Shown in pieces: positions 1 to 5,917 of a DNA stretch of 16,479 nucleotides. The notes under the pieces were generated by a model. The model was not told the origin of the DNA and searched no databases. It was given only the letters and a program-made list of their open reading frames with translations. The stretch is from Spirochaetota bacterium. Its GTDB lineage: Bacteria; Spirochaetota; Spirochaetia; DSM-27196; PWMO01. Location: positions 1 to 16,479 of the forward strand of contig JAAAOR010000122.1 of assembly GCA_009908735.1 (NCBI GenBank), in the 5' to 3' direction. The translations under genes and the position numbers were made by a program. How positions within the stretch are numbered: position 1 is the first letter of the stretch; each line of letters starts with the position of its first letter.

Positions 1-17
1 GAACAGCGGCACGATAC

Positions 18-45
18 ACTATAGCGAGTTTCTTCGCTGAGTCAC
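18..45 (-). promoter_or_regulatory. Candidate sigma70 promoter facing off the left edge
   Basis: On the minus strand the hexamer GTGACT (40-45) is followed after 16 bp by TATAGT (18-23). The -10 matches TATAAT at five of six positions and the -35 matches TTGACA at four of six. It points toward the left edge and would drive a gene outside the window. This is pattern recognition only. Confidence 0.3.
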
Positions 46-83
46 CTACTGACCCGTAGCGCGACTGCCGGGCAAGGCGGCGC

Positions 84-134
84 GACGGCCGAGCAAGCAC
101 AGCTGATGCAAATGCCGCTCGACAAGGGGCCGTC
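84..134 (-). terminator. Possible weak stem-loop after the prenyl synthase gene
   Basis: GACGGCC (84-90) is complementary to GGCCGTC (128-134), and an inner GAGC (91-94) pairs with GCTC (117-120), giving a bulged stem that starts directly after the stop codon. There is no T-tract on either side. It could contribute to 3'-end formation, but it is not a classical intrinsic terminator. Confidence 0.2.
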
Positions 135-1181
135 TCACACGCCTTCGCCGCGAAGCAATTGTTCGTGGTAGCGCACAAGCCACCGATTGGACCAGCCGTG
201 CAACATCGTTCGCCGTACGATCCTTTCGACGTCCTCACGTGACATCTTTGCCTCGGAGAGCAGCGCGTCCCGGTTATCGCGACAGAGGGCCAGGGTGCGG
301 GCGGCAAAGAGAAGCGGCCACATCGTCGCAAGCCTGACCCGATGAAGATGTCGCGGGATCTGTAGAACATATTCCAGCCCATCGCGAAGGTGATACTCGG
401 CCTTCTCGGCGAGGCGCCGTACGACTACCAAGGACCGCTCCACGTACAACGGCGAGAGAAACTGACGTGGGCTGAGGCCGATCTCTTCAAGATAGCGTCG
501 CGGAACGAAGAGCCATCCGCGCGCATAGTCCTTCCGCAGCCCGCGAATCACATTGACCGTCTGCAGGCCCAGCCCGTATTCCCGCGCACGTCCCATCATT
601 GCGTCACGGCGCCGTGCAAGCCGGCGGTCGAAGTGGGAAAAGATCTCGGTGATGAGATACCCGACGATGCCGGCAACGTCATGCATATACTGGTCGAGCT
701 CGGCTTCGGTCTCAACGACGGGCCCCTGCGCGAGGCGCCGGGCCATGCCTCGAGTTGTCTCGCATACGCGCTGTCGCACGGCGTTGTCTGCTGTCTCCCC
801 GAGTCTCGCCAGACTCTGCGTCAACTCCGGAAACCGCCGGGCCACCTCTGCTTCCGGGTCGTCGTCCTCCAGATCACGCAACTCCCAGCGGAGCCGCTCC
901 TCCCCACCTCGGCCACTGAGCACACGTTCCCAGAGGTGCAACAGCTCGATCTTGCGCCCCGGGCTCATCACGTGATTGTCTTCGAGGTAATCGGAGACGC
1001 GGAACAACAGGTAGGAAACGGTCATCGCGCGGCGTAGAGGCTGCGGCAAATAGCGGTTCGACAGCGCGAACGTCCGGCTTACCCGGCCGAGCAGGTCAGT
1101 GAGTGTGTCATCGGGAATGTCCGGCGCTGCGAGATCATCGGCGGCTCCGGCGGTATCGAGAATCGCTGTTCGTTGCTGCAC
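135..1181 (-). CDS. Squalene/phytoene synthase family protein
   Basis: A 348-residue protein of the trans-isoprenyl diphosphate head-to-head synthase family, which joins two prenyl diphosphates (farnesyl or geranylgeranyl) to make squalene, phytoene or related C30/C40 products at the cytoplasmic membrane face. Visible family features are SRTF at 35-38, a first Asp-rich motif DYLED at 64-68, the YxxxVAGxVG helix at 165-174, and the second conserved block at 207-227 with R213, D218 and RG at 221-222. The second Asp-rich motif is altered: RGLRKD stands where RDxxED is usual. I chose the GTG at 1181 because the upstream gene stops at 1210-1212 and no in-frame ATG lies between; the open frame extends further upstream only by overlapping that gene. 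No Shine-Dalgarno is visible before the GTG. It is the last gene of a kinase/GH13/prenyl synthase run. No desaturase or cyclase is visible nearby, so the product is unknown. Confidence 0.85.
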   Translation of the reverse strand: MQQRTAILDTAGAADDLAAPDIPDDTLTDLLGRVSRTFALSNRYLPQPLRRAMTVSYLLFRVSDYLEDNHVMSPGRKIELLHLWERVLSGRGGEERLRWELRDLEDDDPEAEVARRFPELTQSLARLGETADNAVRQRVCETTRGMARRLAQGPVVETEAELDQYMHDVAGIVGYLITEIFSHFDRRLARRRDAMMGRAREYGLGLQTVNVIRGLRKDYARGWLFVPRRYLEEIGLSPRQFLSPLYVERSLVVVRRLAEKAEYHLRDGLEYVLQIPRHLHRVRLATMWPLLFAARTLALCRDNRDALLSEAKMSREDVERIVRRTMLHGWSNRWLVRYHEQLLRGEGV

Positions 1182-1188
1182 ACTAAAT

Positions 1189-1197
1189 ATCTTAGCA
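1189..1197 (-). promoter_or_regulatory. Extended -10-like element just upstream of the prenyl synthase GTG
   Basis: The minus strand reads TGCTAAGAT, an extended -10 pattern (TGN plus a hexamer with four of six matches), ending 7 nt before the GTG at 1181 (ATATTTA including the two bases read as AT). It could start a leaderless or near-leaderless internal transcript. Co-transcription from the kinase promoter is the simpler reading. Confidence 0.22.
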
Positions 1198-1209
1198 TAG
1201 CGCTCGCTT

Positions 1210-3303
1210 TTATGCGATGCGATACGCCCGCCCCTCGCCGGGCTCGAGCCGGTGAACTTTAAACACCCGGCCATTTCCGGGCGCGGCAAGTTCGTCCTCG
1301 GTAAGTCCCTCAACGGTGGAGAACACCGGCGAGAGAGTTGCGCCGGGCGGCAGAACCCGCCCAGCGGGTATATTGAAGTTCCCAACCGGAACCGAAGTAT
1401 CGGCGTTTCCGACAAAGAGATACCGGGGCTCATCGGCCTGTGTCCAGGCAAAGAACGCCTGCGAGGCCGTAGCGTCCGGGGGAACGAGGAAGCGAGAAGG
1501 TGCCCCGGTGAGCTCAGGCAGAATTGCCTCGGCAAAGAGTCGTATGCGGGTGAGGTTGTAAAACAAGTTGCCGTTCCGCCCAAAACGGTAGGGCCCGCTC
1601 GTTGCCTTCGGTCCGTCCGTTTCCTGGAACACGTAGAGCTTGGTGTAGTGTTCGTTTGGGGCGGGACTGTTGTGCACGTCGCGGCATTCGAACCCGAGTG
1701 CCATGTAGCTCGGCATATCGGTAAGGAAGAGCCCCATGAAGAGCCGTAGCTCGTTTCCCGCTACGTAAAAGGAATCGAACCGCGGATCGTCCTTGTCGCC
1801 GGTCATAATCGTGAAACTCGGAACCACATGGCGCTGCTCGGCGATGTCCCGGTACCAGCGGAGCCTCCGGATGAAGTCTTCGCTTCCCACCGGCACCGAC
1901 TGCAAGTCTCCAAGCGTCACTTCCGCGTCACAAGCCTCGAGATGATCGATCTCATCGCCGTAGGCCATGATGCCTCGCGGGGAAATGAAGGTCTCCGCAA
2001 AGTACCCGAAATACGGTGCATTATTGTGCCGGCGAATGTACCCGCGAACAGCCTTGAGGAGATCGTAGCGCTCGTCGATTTCCGCAGGGACTCCCTCGGG
2101 TCGCATCTGCACGTGCGACATGTCGCCACGCATGAAGTCAAAGCCAAAGCTCTGTTGCATCTCGGCGTAGCGCCGGCAGACGTAGGCCCAGACCTCCTCG
2201 CGCGGGCGGGAGAAGTCGATCCGCCAGTCGCGGTTGTCGTCGACGCGCTCGTAGAGCTTGTACCGTGCGAGCGGACCGAAGACGCGTGACATGCTCTGCG
2301 GCTGGGTAATGCGATAATCCCGCCAGATGTGCCCGTCGGCGTCCTCGTAGCGGGTGTCGGGGTCGACCTCGATGCCACGGTACGGAGGCGCCATGGTGGC
2401 GGGCACCGGCTCGTATCCGTGGCGGTAGATGTGGCGAGCCAGCTCGCCACGTCGGCGGTCCCGCGCCTCCTTGTCGGCCACCTCACCAAAGAGGATACGG
2501 TTCCTCCGCTCCTCGTCGAAGTCCGGCGCAAATAGCTCGACGCCGCGCGGGATCCTACCCACCCCCGCGGCGGGTCCGTAGAGGTCGAGGAAATCAATAA
2601 TCCGTTCCTGAACCTCGGTATGGAGATCTGCCCGGTGATCGACGATGCGAAGGTCCTCGCGGCGAAGCCACTCGAAGTGCTGGGGATGGGCAAGGACCAC
2701 CTGCGAGAAGCGATCGGTATGCGGGATGACATCCATGCCGACGGCAAACCCCATCACGTGGAGCAGGTTTATCACCGCCCGCAGCTGTCGTTGGGGGCCG
2801 GCAAGGTGAGAGAAGGCCTCGGTGAGCTCATCACTCGAGAACTCGCCGTTAATGTTGAAACTGCTGATACCGTAGAGGCTTCCGACCACGCCTGGCTCCC
2901 ACACGGGTAAAAGATGTATCGCACCCTGGGCCGGCGGAAGGGTCATCGCGTATTTCACGACCGAGAGGAAGGAGCCGATCGTGCGCACGTTAACTCCCAC
3001 CATGTTGGTGTGATGAAGCCATTTGTTGTCGGTGCGCCCCGCCGACGGACCGCGGAGCTCGTCGGGGAGTCCGTCAATCGGATTCGTGGGGTCGCTGTAT
3101 TCTACGGAGAGGGCCGCCTCCACTGCATCCCCGAAACGGGCTCGCAACGTCCGCATGAGAAGCTCAAGCGGCTCTTCGAGCGCATCCTCCGGAAGAAGAT
3201 TCACCGCGAACGGACGTTGACCTTGCTCGTAGGGACGACGCTCGTCGGCCGCGCGGACCGCCCATATATCTTTGAGCTCTCTGTAGGTCTTTCCAAGATG
3301 CAT
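1210..3303 (-). CDS. GH13-like (alpha-amylase superfamily) enzyme
   Basis: A 697-residue cytoplasmic protein with the (beta/alpha)8-barrel signature of the alpha-amylase superfamily. In order: an N-terminal segment of about 100 residues; the IHLLPVWE strand and SLYGISSF loop near 129-150 (GH13 proteins have IxLLPxxExxxxxYGxxSF here); region I MDVIPHTDR with D191 and H195; region II FDFMRGDMSH with R392 and candidate nucleophile D394; region III FAETF with candidate acid/base E437; a region IV equivalent around GDKDDPRF (D503-D506); and a beta-rich C-terminal domain from about 575. There is no signal peptide, so the substrate is intracellular. I chose ATG 3303, preceded by GGAG at 5 nt. A GTG at 3321 overlapping the kinase stop is possible and would add six residues. 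Hydrolase, transglycosidase and phosphorylase activities all occur in this superfamily, and I cannot tell which applies. The downstream prenyl synthase starts 28 bp after its stop. Confidence 0.8.
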   Translation of the reverse strand: MHLGKTYRELKDIWAVRAADERRPYEQGQRPFAVNLLPEDALEEPLELLMRTLRARFGDAVEAALSVEYSDPTNPIDGLPDELRGPSAGRTDNKWLHHTNMVGVNVRTIGSFLSVVKYAMTLPPAQGAIHLLPVWEPGVVGSLYGISSFNINGEFSSDELTEAFSHLAGPQRQLRAVINLLHVMGFAVGMDVIPHTDRFSQVVLAHPQHFEWLRREDLRIVDHRADLHTEVQERIIDFLDLYGPAAGVGRIPRGVELFAPDFDEERRNRILFGEVADKEARDRRRGELARHIYRHGYEPVPATMAPPYRGIEVDPDTRYEDADGHIWRDYRITQPQSMSRVFGPLARYKLYERVDDNRDWRIDFSRPREEVWAYVCRRYAEMQQSFGFDFMRGDMSHVQMRPEGVPAEIDERYDLLKAVRGYIRRHNNAPYFGYFAETFISPRGIMAYGDEIDHLEACDAEVTLGDLQSVPVGSEDFIRRLRWYRDIAEQRHVVPSFTIMTGDKDDPRFDSFYVAGNELRLFMGLFLTDMPSYMALGFECRDVHNSPAPNEHYTKLYVFQETDGPKATSGPYRFGRNGNLFYNLTRIRLFAEAILPELTGAPSRFLVPPDATASQAFFAWTQADEPRYLFVGNADTSVPVGNFNIPAGRVLPPGATLSPVFSTVEGLTEDELAAPGNGRVFKVHRLEPGEGRAYRIA

Positions 3304-3317
3304 AGGTACTCCGTCCC

Positions 3318-3956
3318 TCACACCTGCACTTCGTAGTCGCGGGTAATTACGATGTCGGCCCGCGTGATGTGCTTGGAGATGATATCGTGTTCGATTTCGA
3401 GCACGTCCTCGAGGAAGGGCTCGATTTCCTCCCGTCCGCGCTTCTTTCGCGACTCGAGCGTCTCGAGGCGGTTTCGGTCTATAAACACGCGGGTGTCGAC
3501 ATGATCGAGAAGCGTCGTGTAGGTGCCCTCGGCTATAAGCACCTCGATACCCTCGAGCGACATCTCCTCTTCGGTAATGCGGTCTTCGTCGTAGACGACC
3601 AGGGGCTTGGTGATGGACTTCTCACCCCGCTGGGCCGCGGCGAGGTGCTCATCGAGGAGCCCCGCGCGAACCTCCTGCGCGCCGACCCAGGTGATATCTT
3701 CCCGGCGTTTCGCGTCGTTTGATTTTGGCGGAAGCACAAAATAGTCGTCTTGCTGGAGAACCTCGGCACTGAAGCCCAGCCTCTCGATTTCCTCTTTTAG
3801 AGCCTTACCGGTTTCCGACTTTCCGCTTCCGGACTCACCGGCCACGGAGATTGTGTAGGTCCGCGCCGCGGCGCGAATGGCGTCTTCAATGGCGCCGGCG
3901 ATCTTCGCCGCCGCCCTACGGTGGTGTTTTTCAACAATGATAACGTCACCTTTCAT
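3318..3956 (-). CDS. Uridine kinase/phosphoribulokinase-like P-loop kinase
   Basis: A 212-residue soluble kinase of the uridine kinase-like P-loop family. The Walker A loop GESGSGKS is at 40-47, followed by QDDY at 69-72 (the QDSFY position of uridine kinases), AEGTY at 142-146 (the EGI/Walker B position) and an Arg/Lys-rich lid, SRKKRGREE, near 169-177. Start ATG 3956 has AGAGG about 6 nt upstream; the open frame extends 39 codons further but only through promoter-like DNA. The stop lies 15 bp before the GH13 ATG, so the two are surely co-transcribed. Real uridine kinases sit beside pyrimidine genes; pairing with a GH13 enzyme suggests another phosphoryl acceptor, perhaps a sugar or sugar-derived alcohol. 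That acceptor is inference. First gene of its operon, divergent from the cupin. Confidence 0.75.
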   Translation of the reverse strand: MKGDVIIVEKHHRRAAAKIAGAIEDAIRAAARTYTISVAGESGSGKSETGKALKEEIERLGFSAEVLQQDDYFVLPPKSNDAKRREDITWVGAQEVRAGLLDEHLAAAQRGEKSITKPLVVYDEDRITEEEMSLEGIEVLIAEGTYTTLLDHVDTRVFIDRNRLETLESRKKRGREEIEPFLEDVLEIEHDIISKHITRADIVITRDYEVQV

Positions 3957-4026
3957 ACTGACCTCTCGCTTGGGTACATTCTCGCATACGCCGTTGAATG
4001 CGCCCGACCCCGACCAACGGCCGTGC

Positions 4027-4055
4027 ATAGTTTGGCGCATTTTGTTATACTTCAA
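4027..4055 (-). promoter_or_regulatory. Candidate promoter for the kinase/GH13/prenyl synthase operon
   Basis: On the minus strand TTGAAG (4050-4055) is followed by 17 bp and AACTAT (4027-4032), then a leader of about 65 nt to the kinase ATG. The -35 is good and the -10 only fair. A TATAAC hexamer (4044-4049) overlaps the plus-strand -10 of the cupin, so this AT-rich core may serve both directions. Confidence 0.3.
4043..4051 (+). promoter_or_regulatory. Extended -10 promoter element of the cupin gene
   Basis: TGTTATACT fits the extended -10 pattern TGN-TATAAT with five of six hexamer matches. It ends 6 nt before the ATG at 4058, so the predicted transcription start falls on or beside the start codon. 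No convincing -35 is present, as is common for extended -10 promoters, and no Shine-Dalgarno lies before the ATG. Confidence 0.45.
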
Positions 4056-4057
4056 GT

Positions 4058-4552
4058 ATGGAGAAAGAAGCACGCGTTAGCAACGCACCAATCAGCGTCC
4101 GCAGCTTTCACACCGAAGGAAATGCCTTCCGCTGGGACGATGTCGATGTGAAGGAATACCGGAAGGTGGGCGACTTCTTCCGGGACATCAACAAGCAGGT
4201 CTTTTTCAACGGCGAACACGGATTCTCGTGTGAGCTTCGATATTTCGAGGTGAAACCGGGCGGTTACTCATCGCTGGAGCTTCACGAGCACGTGCATGGC
4301 GTGATGATCCTGCGTGGCCGCGGCAGGGTCTTGGCCTACTCGGATCGAGGCTCCTATATGCGTGACATAGCTGAGCACGACGTCGTACATGTTCCGCCTC
4401 TCACCTGGCATCAGTTCCAGGCGGCGGAGGACGAGCACCTCGGGTTCCTCTGTCTCGTGGAGAACGACCGCGATCGCCCCCGCCGGCCCACCGACGAGGA
4501 AAAAGAGGATTTGCGCGCCGACCCCACGATCGGCGAGTACGTGCAACTCTGA
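4058..4552 (+). CDS. Small cupin-domain protein
   Basis: A 164-residue single-domain cupin. A double-stranded beta-helix core spans roughly 55-135. Cupin motif 1 is around 69-86 with G69, H76, H78, H80 and G86. Motif 2 is around 108-118, with the PPLTWH run ending in H118. The likely metal ligands are H76, H78 and H118. The Glu usually found four to five residues after the second His is not in place, so the fourth ligand could be H80 or E74, or it may be absent. The C-terminus is a charged tail (138-164) after the barrel. No signal peptide. Small cupins of this kind can be dioxygenases, isomerases or ligand sensors, and the sequence does not decide between them. It lies 33 bp upstream of the alanine aminotransferase in the same direction. 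Translation probably starts without a Shine-Dalgarno (see the -10 element at 4043-4051). Confidence 0.8.
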   Translation: MEKEARVSNAPISVRSFHTEGNAFRWDDVDVKEYRKVGDFFRDINKQVFFNGEHGFSCELRYFEVKPGGYSSLELHEHVHGVMILRGRGRVLAYSDRGSYMRDIAEHDVVHVPPLTWHQFQAAEDEHLGFLCLVENDRDRPRRPTDEEKEDLRADPTIGEYVQL

Positions 4553-4585
4553 GACCGGGATACGAACACCAGGTCGGCAAGGCTT

Positions 4586-5818
4586 ATGCAGCAAATCCGC
4601 AAATCCACAAAGCTTGACAACGTCCTATACGATATTCGCGGCCCGATTCTCGATGAGGCCGAGCGGCTCGAAGAGGAGGGCTATCCCATCCTCAAATTGC
4701 ATATCGGGAATCCGGCGCCGTTCGGGTTCAGCGCACCGGATGATCTGCTCCACGACGTGGTCGTCAATCTGAAGGACGCGCAGGGCTACAGCAACTCGAA
4801 GGGGCTCTACTCGGCACGAAAGGCAATCTATCAGTACTACCAGTACCGCCAGTTTCCAGACGTTGATATCGAGGACATCTTTACCGGGAACGGGGTCAGC
4901 GAGCTCATCACCATGACGATGCAGGCGCTGCTCGACAACGGCGACGAGATCCTCATCCCTGCCCCTGACTATCCGCTGTGGACGGCGTCGGTGAACCTGG
5001 CCGGAGGCCGGGCGGTTCACTACCGCTGCGACGAGCAAGCGGACTGGCAGCCCGACCTCGACGACCTCGAATCGAAGATCACCGAACGCACGAAGGGCAT
5101 CGTCCTCATAAATCCCAACAACCCGACCGGTGCCGTGTATTCGCGCGATCTCGTCGAGCGCTTCGTGAGGATTGCCGAGCGCCACGGGCTCATCGTTTTT
5201 GCCGACGAAATCTACGATCAGGTGCTCTACGACGACGAGGTTTGTCACTCTCCGGCTACCATGGCCGAGGACACCCTCGTGCTCACCTACTCAGGGCTAT
5301 CCAAGAACTTTCTGGCGGCCGGATTCAGATGCGGCTGGCTCGTGTTGAGCGGCCACAAGCAGAAGGCGAAGGACTTCATCGAAGGGCTGAACATGCTTGC
5401 GAACATGCGACTGTGCAGCAATGTTCCGGCACAACTCGGGGTGCAGGCGGCTCTCGGCGCGTCCCTCGGAGGCTACGCCGATAGCGAGAAGCTCCTGGCC
5501 CCCGGCGGTCGGCTCAACGACCAGCGGAACCTCGCCTATGAGATGGTCTCGAGCATCCCCGGCCTGAGCGTGGTCAGACCTCGCGGGGCCTTCTATCTCT
5601 TTCCCCGTCTCGACACAGAAAAGTTTGGTATTACCAGTGACGAGCAGTTCGTGCTCGACTTCCTCAAGAAGGAACACACCCTCGTCGTGCAGGGTACCGG
5701 GTTCAACTGGCCCGAGCAGGATCACTTCAGGATCGTGTTTCTGCCCGACATCGAGCAGCTGAAAGCAGCTCTCGAGGGGCTCGGGCGCTTCCTCGCCGAC
5801 TACCAGCAGGACCGTTAG
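4586..5818 (+). CDS. alaA: Alanine aminotransferase, AlaA type
   Basis: A 410-residue PLP-dependent class I aminotransferase, very close along its whole length to Escherichia coli AlaA, which interconverts glutamate plus pyruvate with 2-oxoglutarate plus alanine. Landmarks are YDIRGP (15-20), LHIGNPAPFGF (38-48), the PLP-contact block INPNNPTGAVYS (175-186), FADEIYD with D207 and Y210, the Schiff-base lysine K240 in SGLSKNF, and the substrate-carboxylate arginine R382 in DHFRIV. Length matches the family (about 405). AAGG lies 5 nt upstream of the ATG. The gene follows the cupin by 33 bp and probably shares its transcript. It runs convergently into ilvD, the penultimate step of valine and isoleucine synthesis; AlaA activity is adjacent to branched-chain metabolism through pyruvate and 2-oxo acids, but the proximity may be chance. 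Confidence 0.93.
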   Translation: MQQIRKSTKLDNVLYDIRGPILDEAERLEEEGYPILKLHIGNPAPFGFSAPDDLLHDVVVNLKDAQGYSNSKGLYSARKAIYQYYQYRQFPDVDIEDIFTGNGVSELITMTMQALLDNGDEILIPAPDYPLWTASVNLAGGRAVHYRCDEQADWQPDLDDLESKITERTKGIVLINPNNPTGAVYSRDLVERFVRIAERHGLIVFADEIYDQVLYDDEVCHSPATMAEDTLVLTYSGLSKNFLAAGFRCGWLVLSGHKQKAKDFIEGLNMLANMRLCSNVPAQLGVQAALGASLGGYADSEKLLAPGGRLNDQRNLAYEMVSSIPGLSVVRPRGAFYLFPRLDTEKFGITSDEQFVLDFLKKEHTLVVQGTGFNWPEQDHFRIVFLPDIEQLKAALEGLGRFLADYQQDR

Positions 5819-5825
5819 CGCCGCA

Positions 5826-5862
5826 CTGCCGCGGCGGCGGCCCGGGGGCGACGCCGCGGCAG
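5826..5862. terminator. Strong GC-rich inverted repeat between convergent genes
   Basis: CTGCCGCGGCG (5826-5836) is perfectly complementary to CGCCGCGGCAG (5852-5862), giving an 11-bp stem with a 15-nt loop, starting 7 bp after the alaA stop. The convergent ilvD stop is at 5918. Position favours a two-way transcription barrier. No T-tract follows on either strand, so it is not a textbook intrinsic terminator; it may protect 3' ends or work with Rho. Confidence 0.5.
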
Positions 5863-5880
5863 GTGTGGTGACGCCGCGGC
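5850..5880. repeat. Short direct repeat of the hairpin arm
   Basis: GACGCCGCGGC occurs at 5850-5860 and again at 5870-5880, 20 bp apart. The first copy contains most of the 3' arm of the 5826-5862 hairpin. The second can pair with the same 5' arm over 9 bp, so two competing structures are possible. The rest of the gap up to 5917 is C/G-rich with no reading frame I would accept. Confidence 0.45.
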
Positions 5881-5917
5881 TGCGCCTGCGCCCGCCACGC
5901 CCGCAGCGCCCCTCTGC

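Larger units (their letters stand above)
1..134. other. Left-edge non-coding stretch
   Basis: This is the region downstream of the prenyl synthase stop codon. I find no convincing reading frame on either strand: the short frames beginning at ATG or GTG here close within about 30 codons and have no ribosome binding site. It contains a weak stem and a candidate outward-facing promoter, listed separately, so it probably separates the prenyl synthase from a minus-strand gene beyond the window. Confidence 0.5.

Noticed and set aside
390..1037. 215-codon plus-strand frame opposite the prenyl synthase
   Set aside because: It is the antisense shadow of a gene with clear family motifs, has no homology I recognise and no ribosome site.
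1182..1583. N-terminal extension of the prenyl synthase frame to 482 residues
   Set aside because: The extra 134 codons overlap the GH13 gene entirely, are low-complexity Pro/Arg/Ser-rich translation of another frame, and are not seen in the family.
1917..2747. 276-codon minus-strand frame inside the GH13 gene
   Set aside because: It is a Ser/Arg/Thr-rich shifted reading of the GH13 gene, which itself is intact from start to stop; no frameshift is needed.
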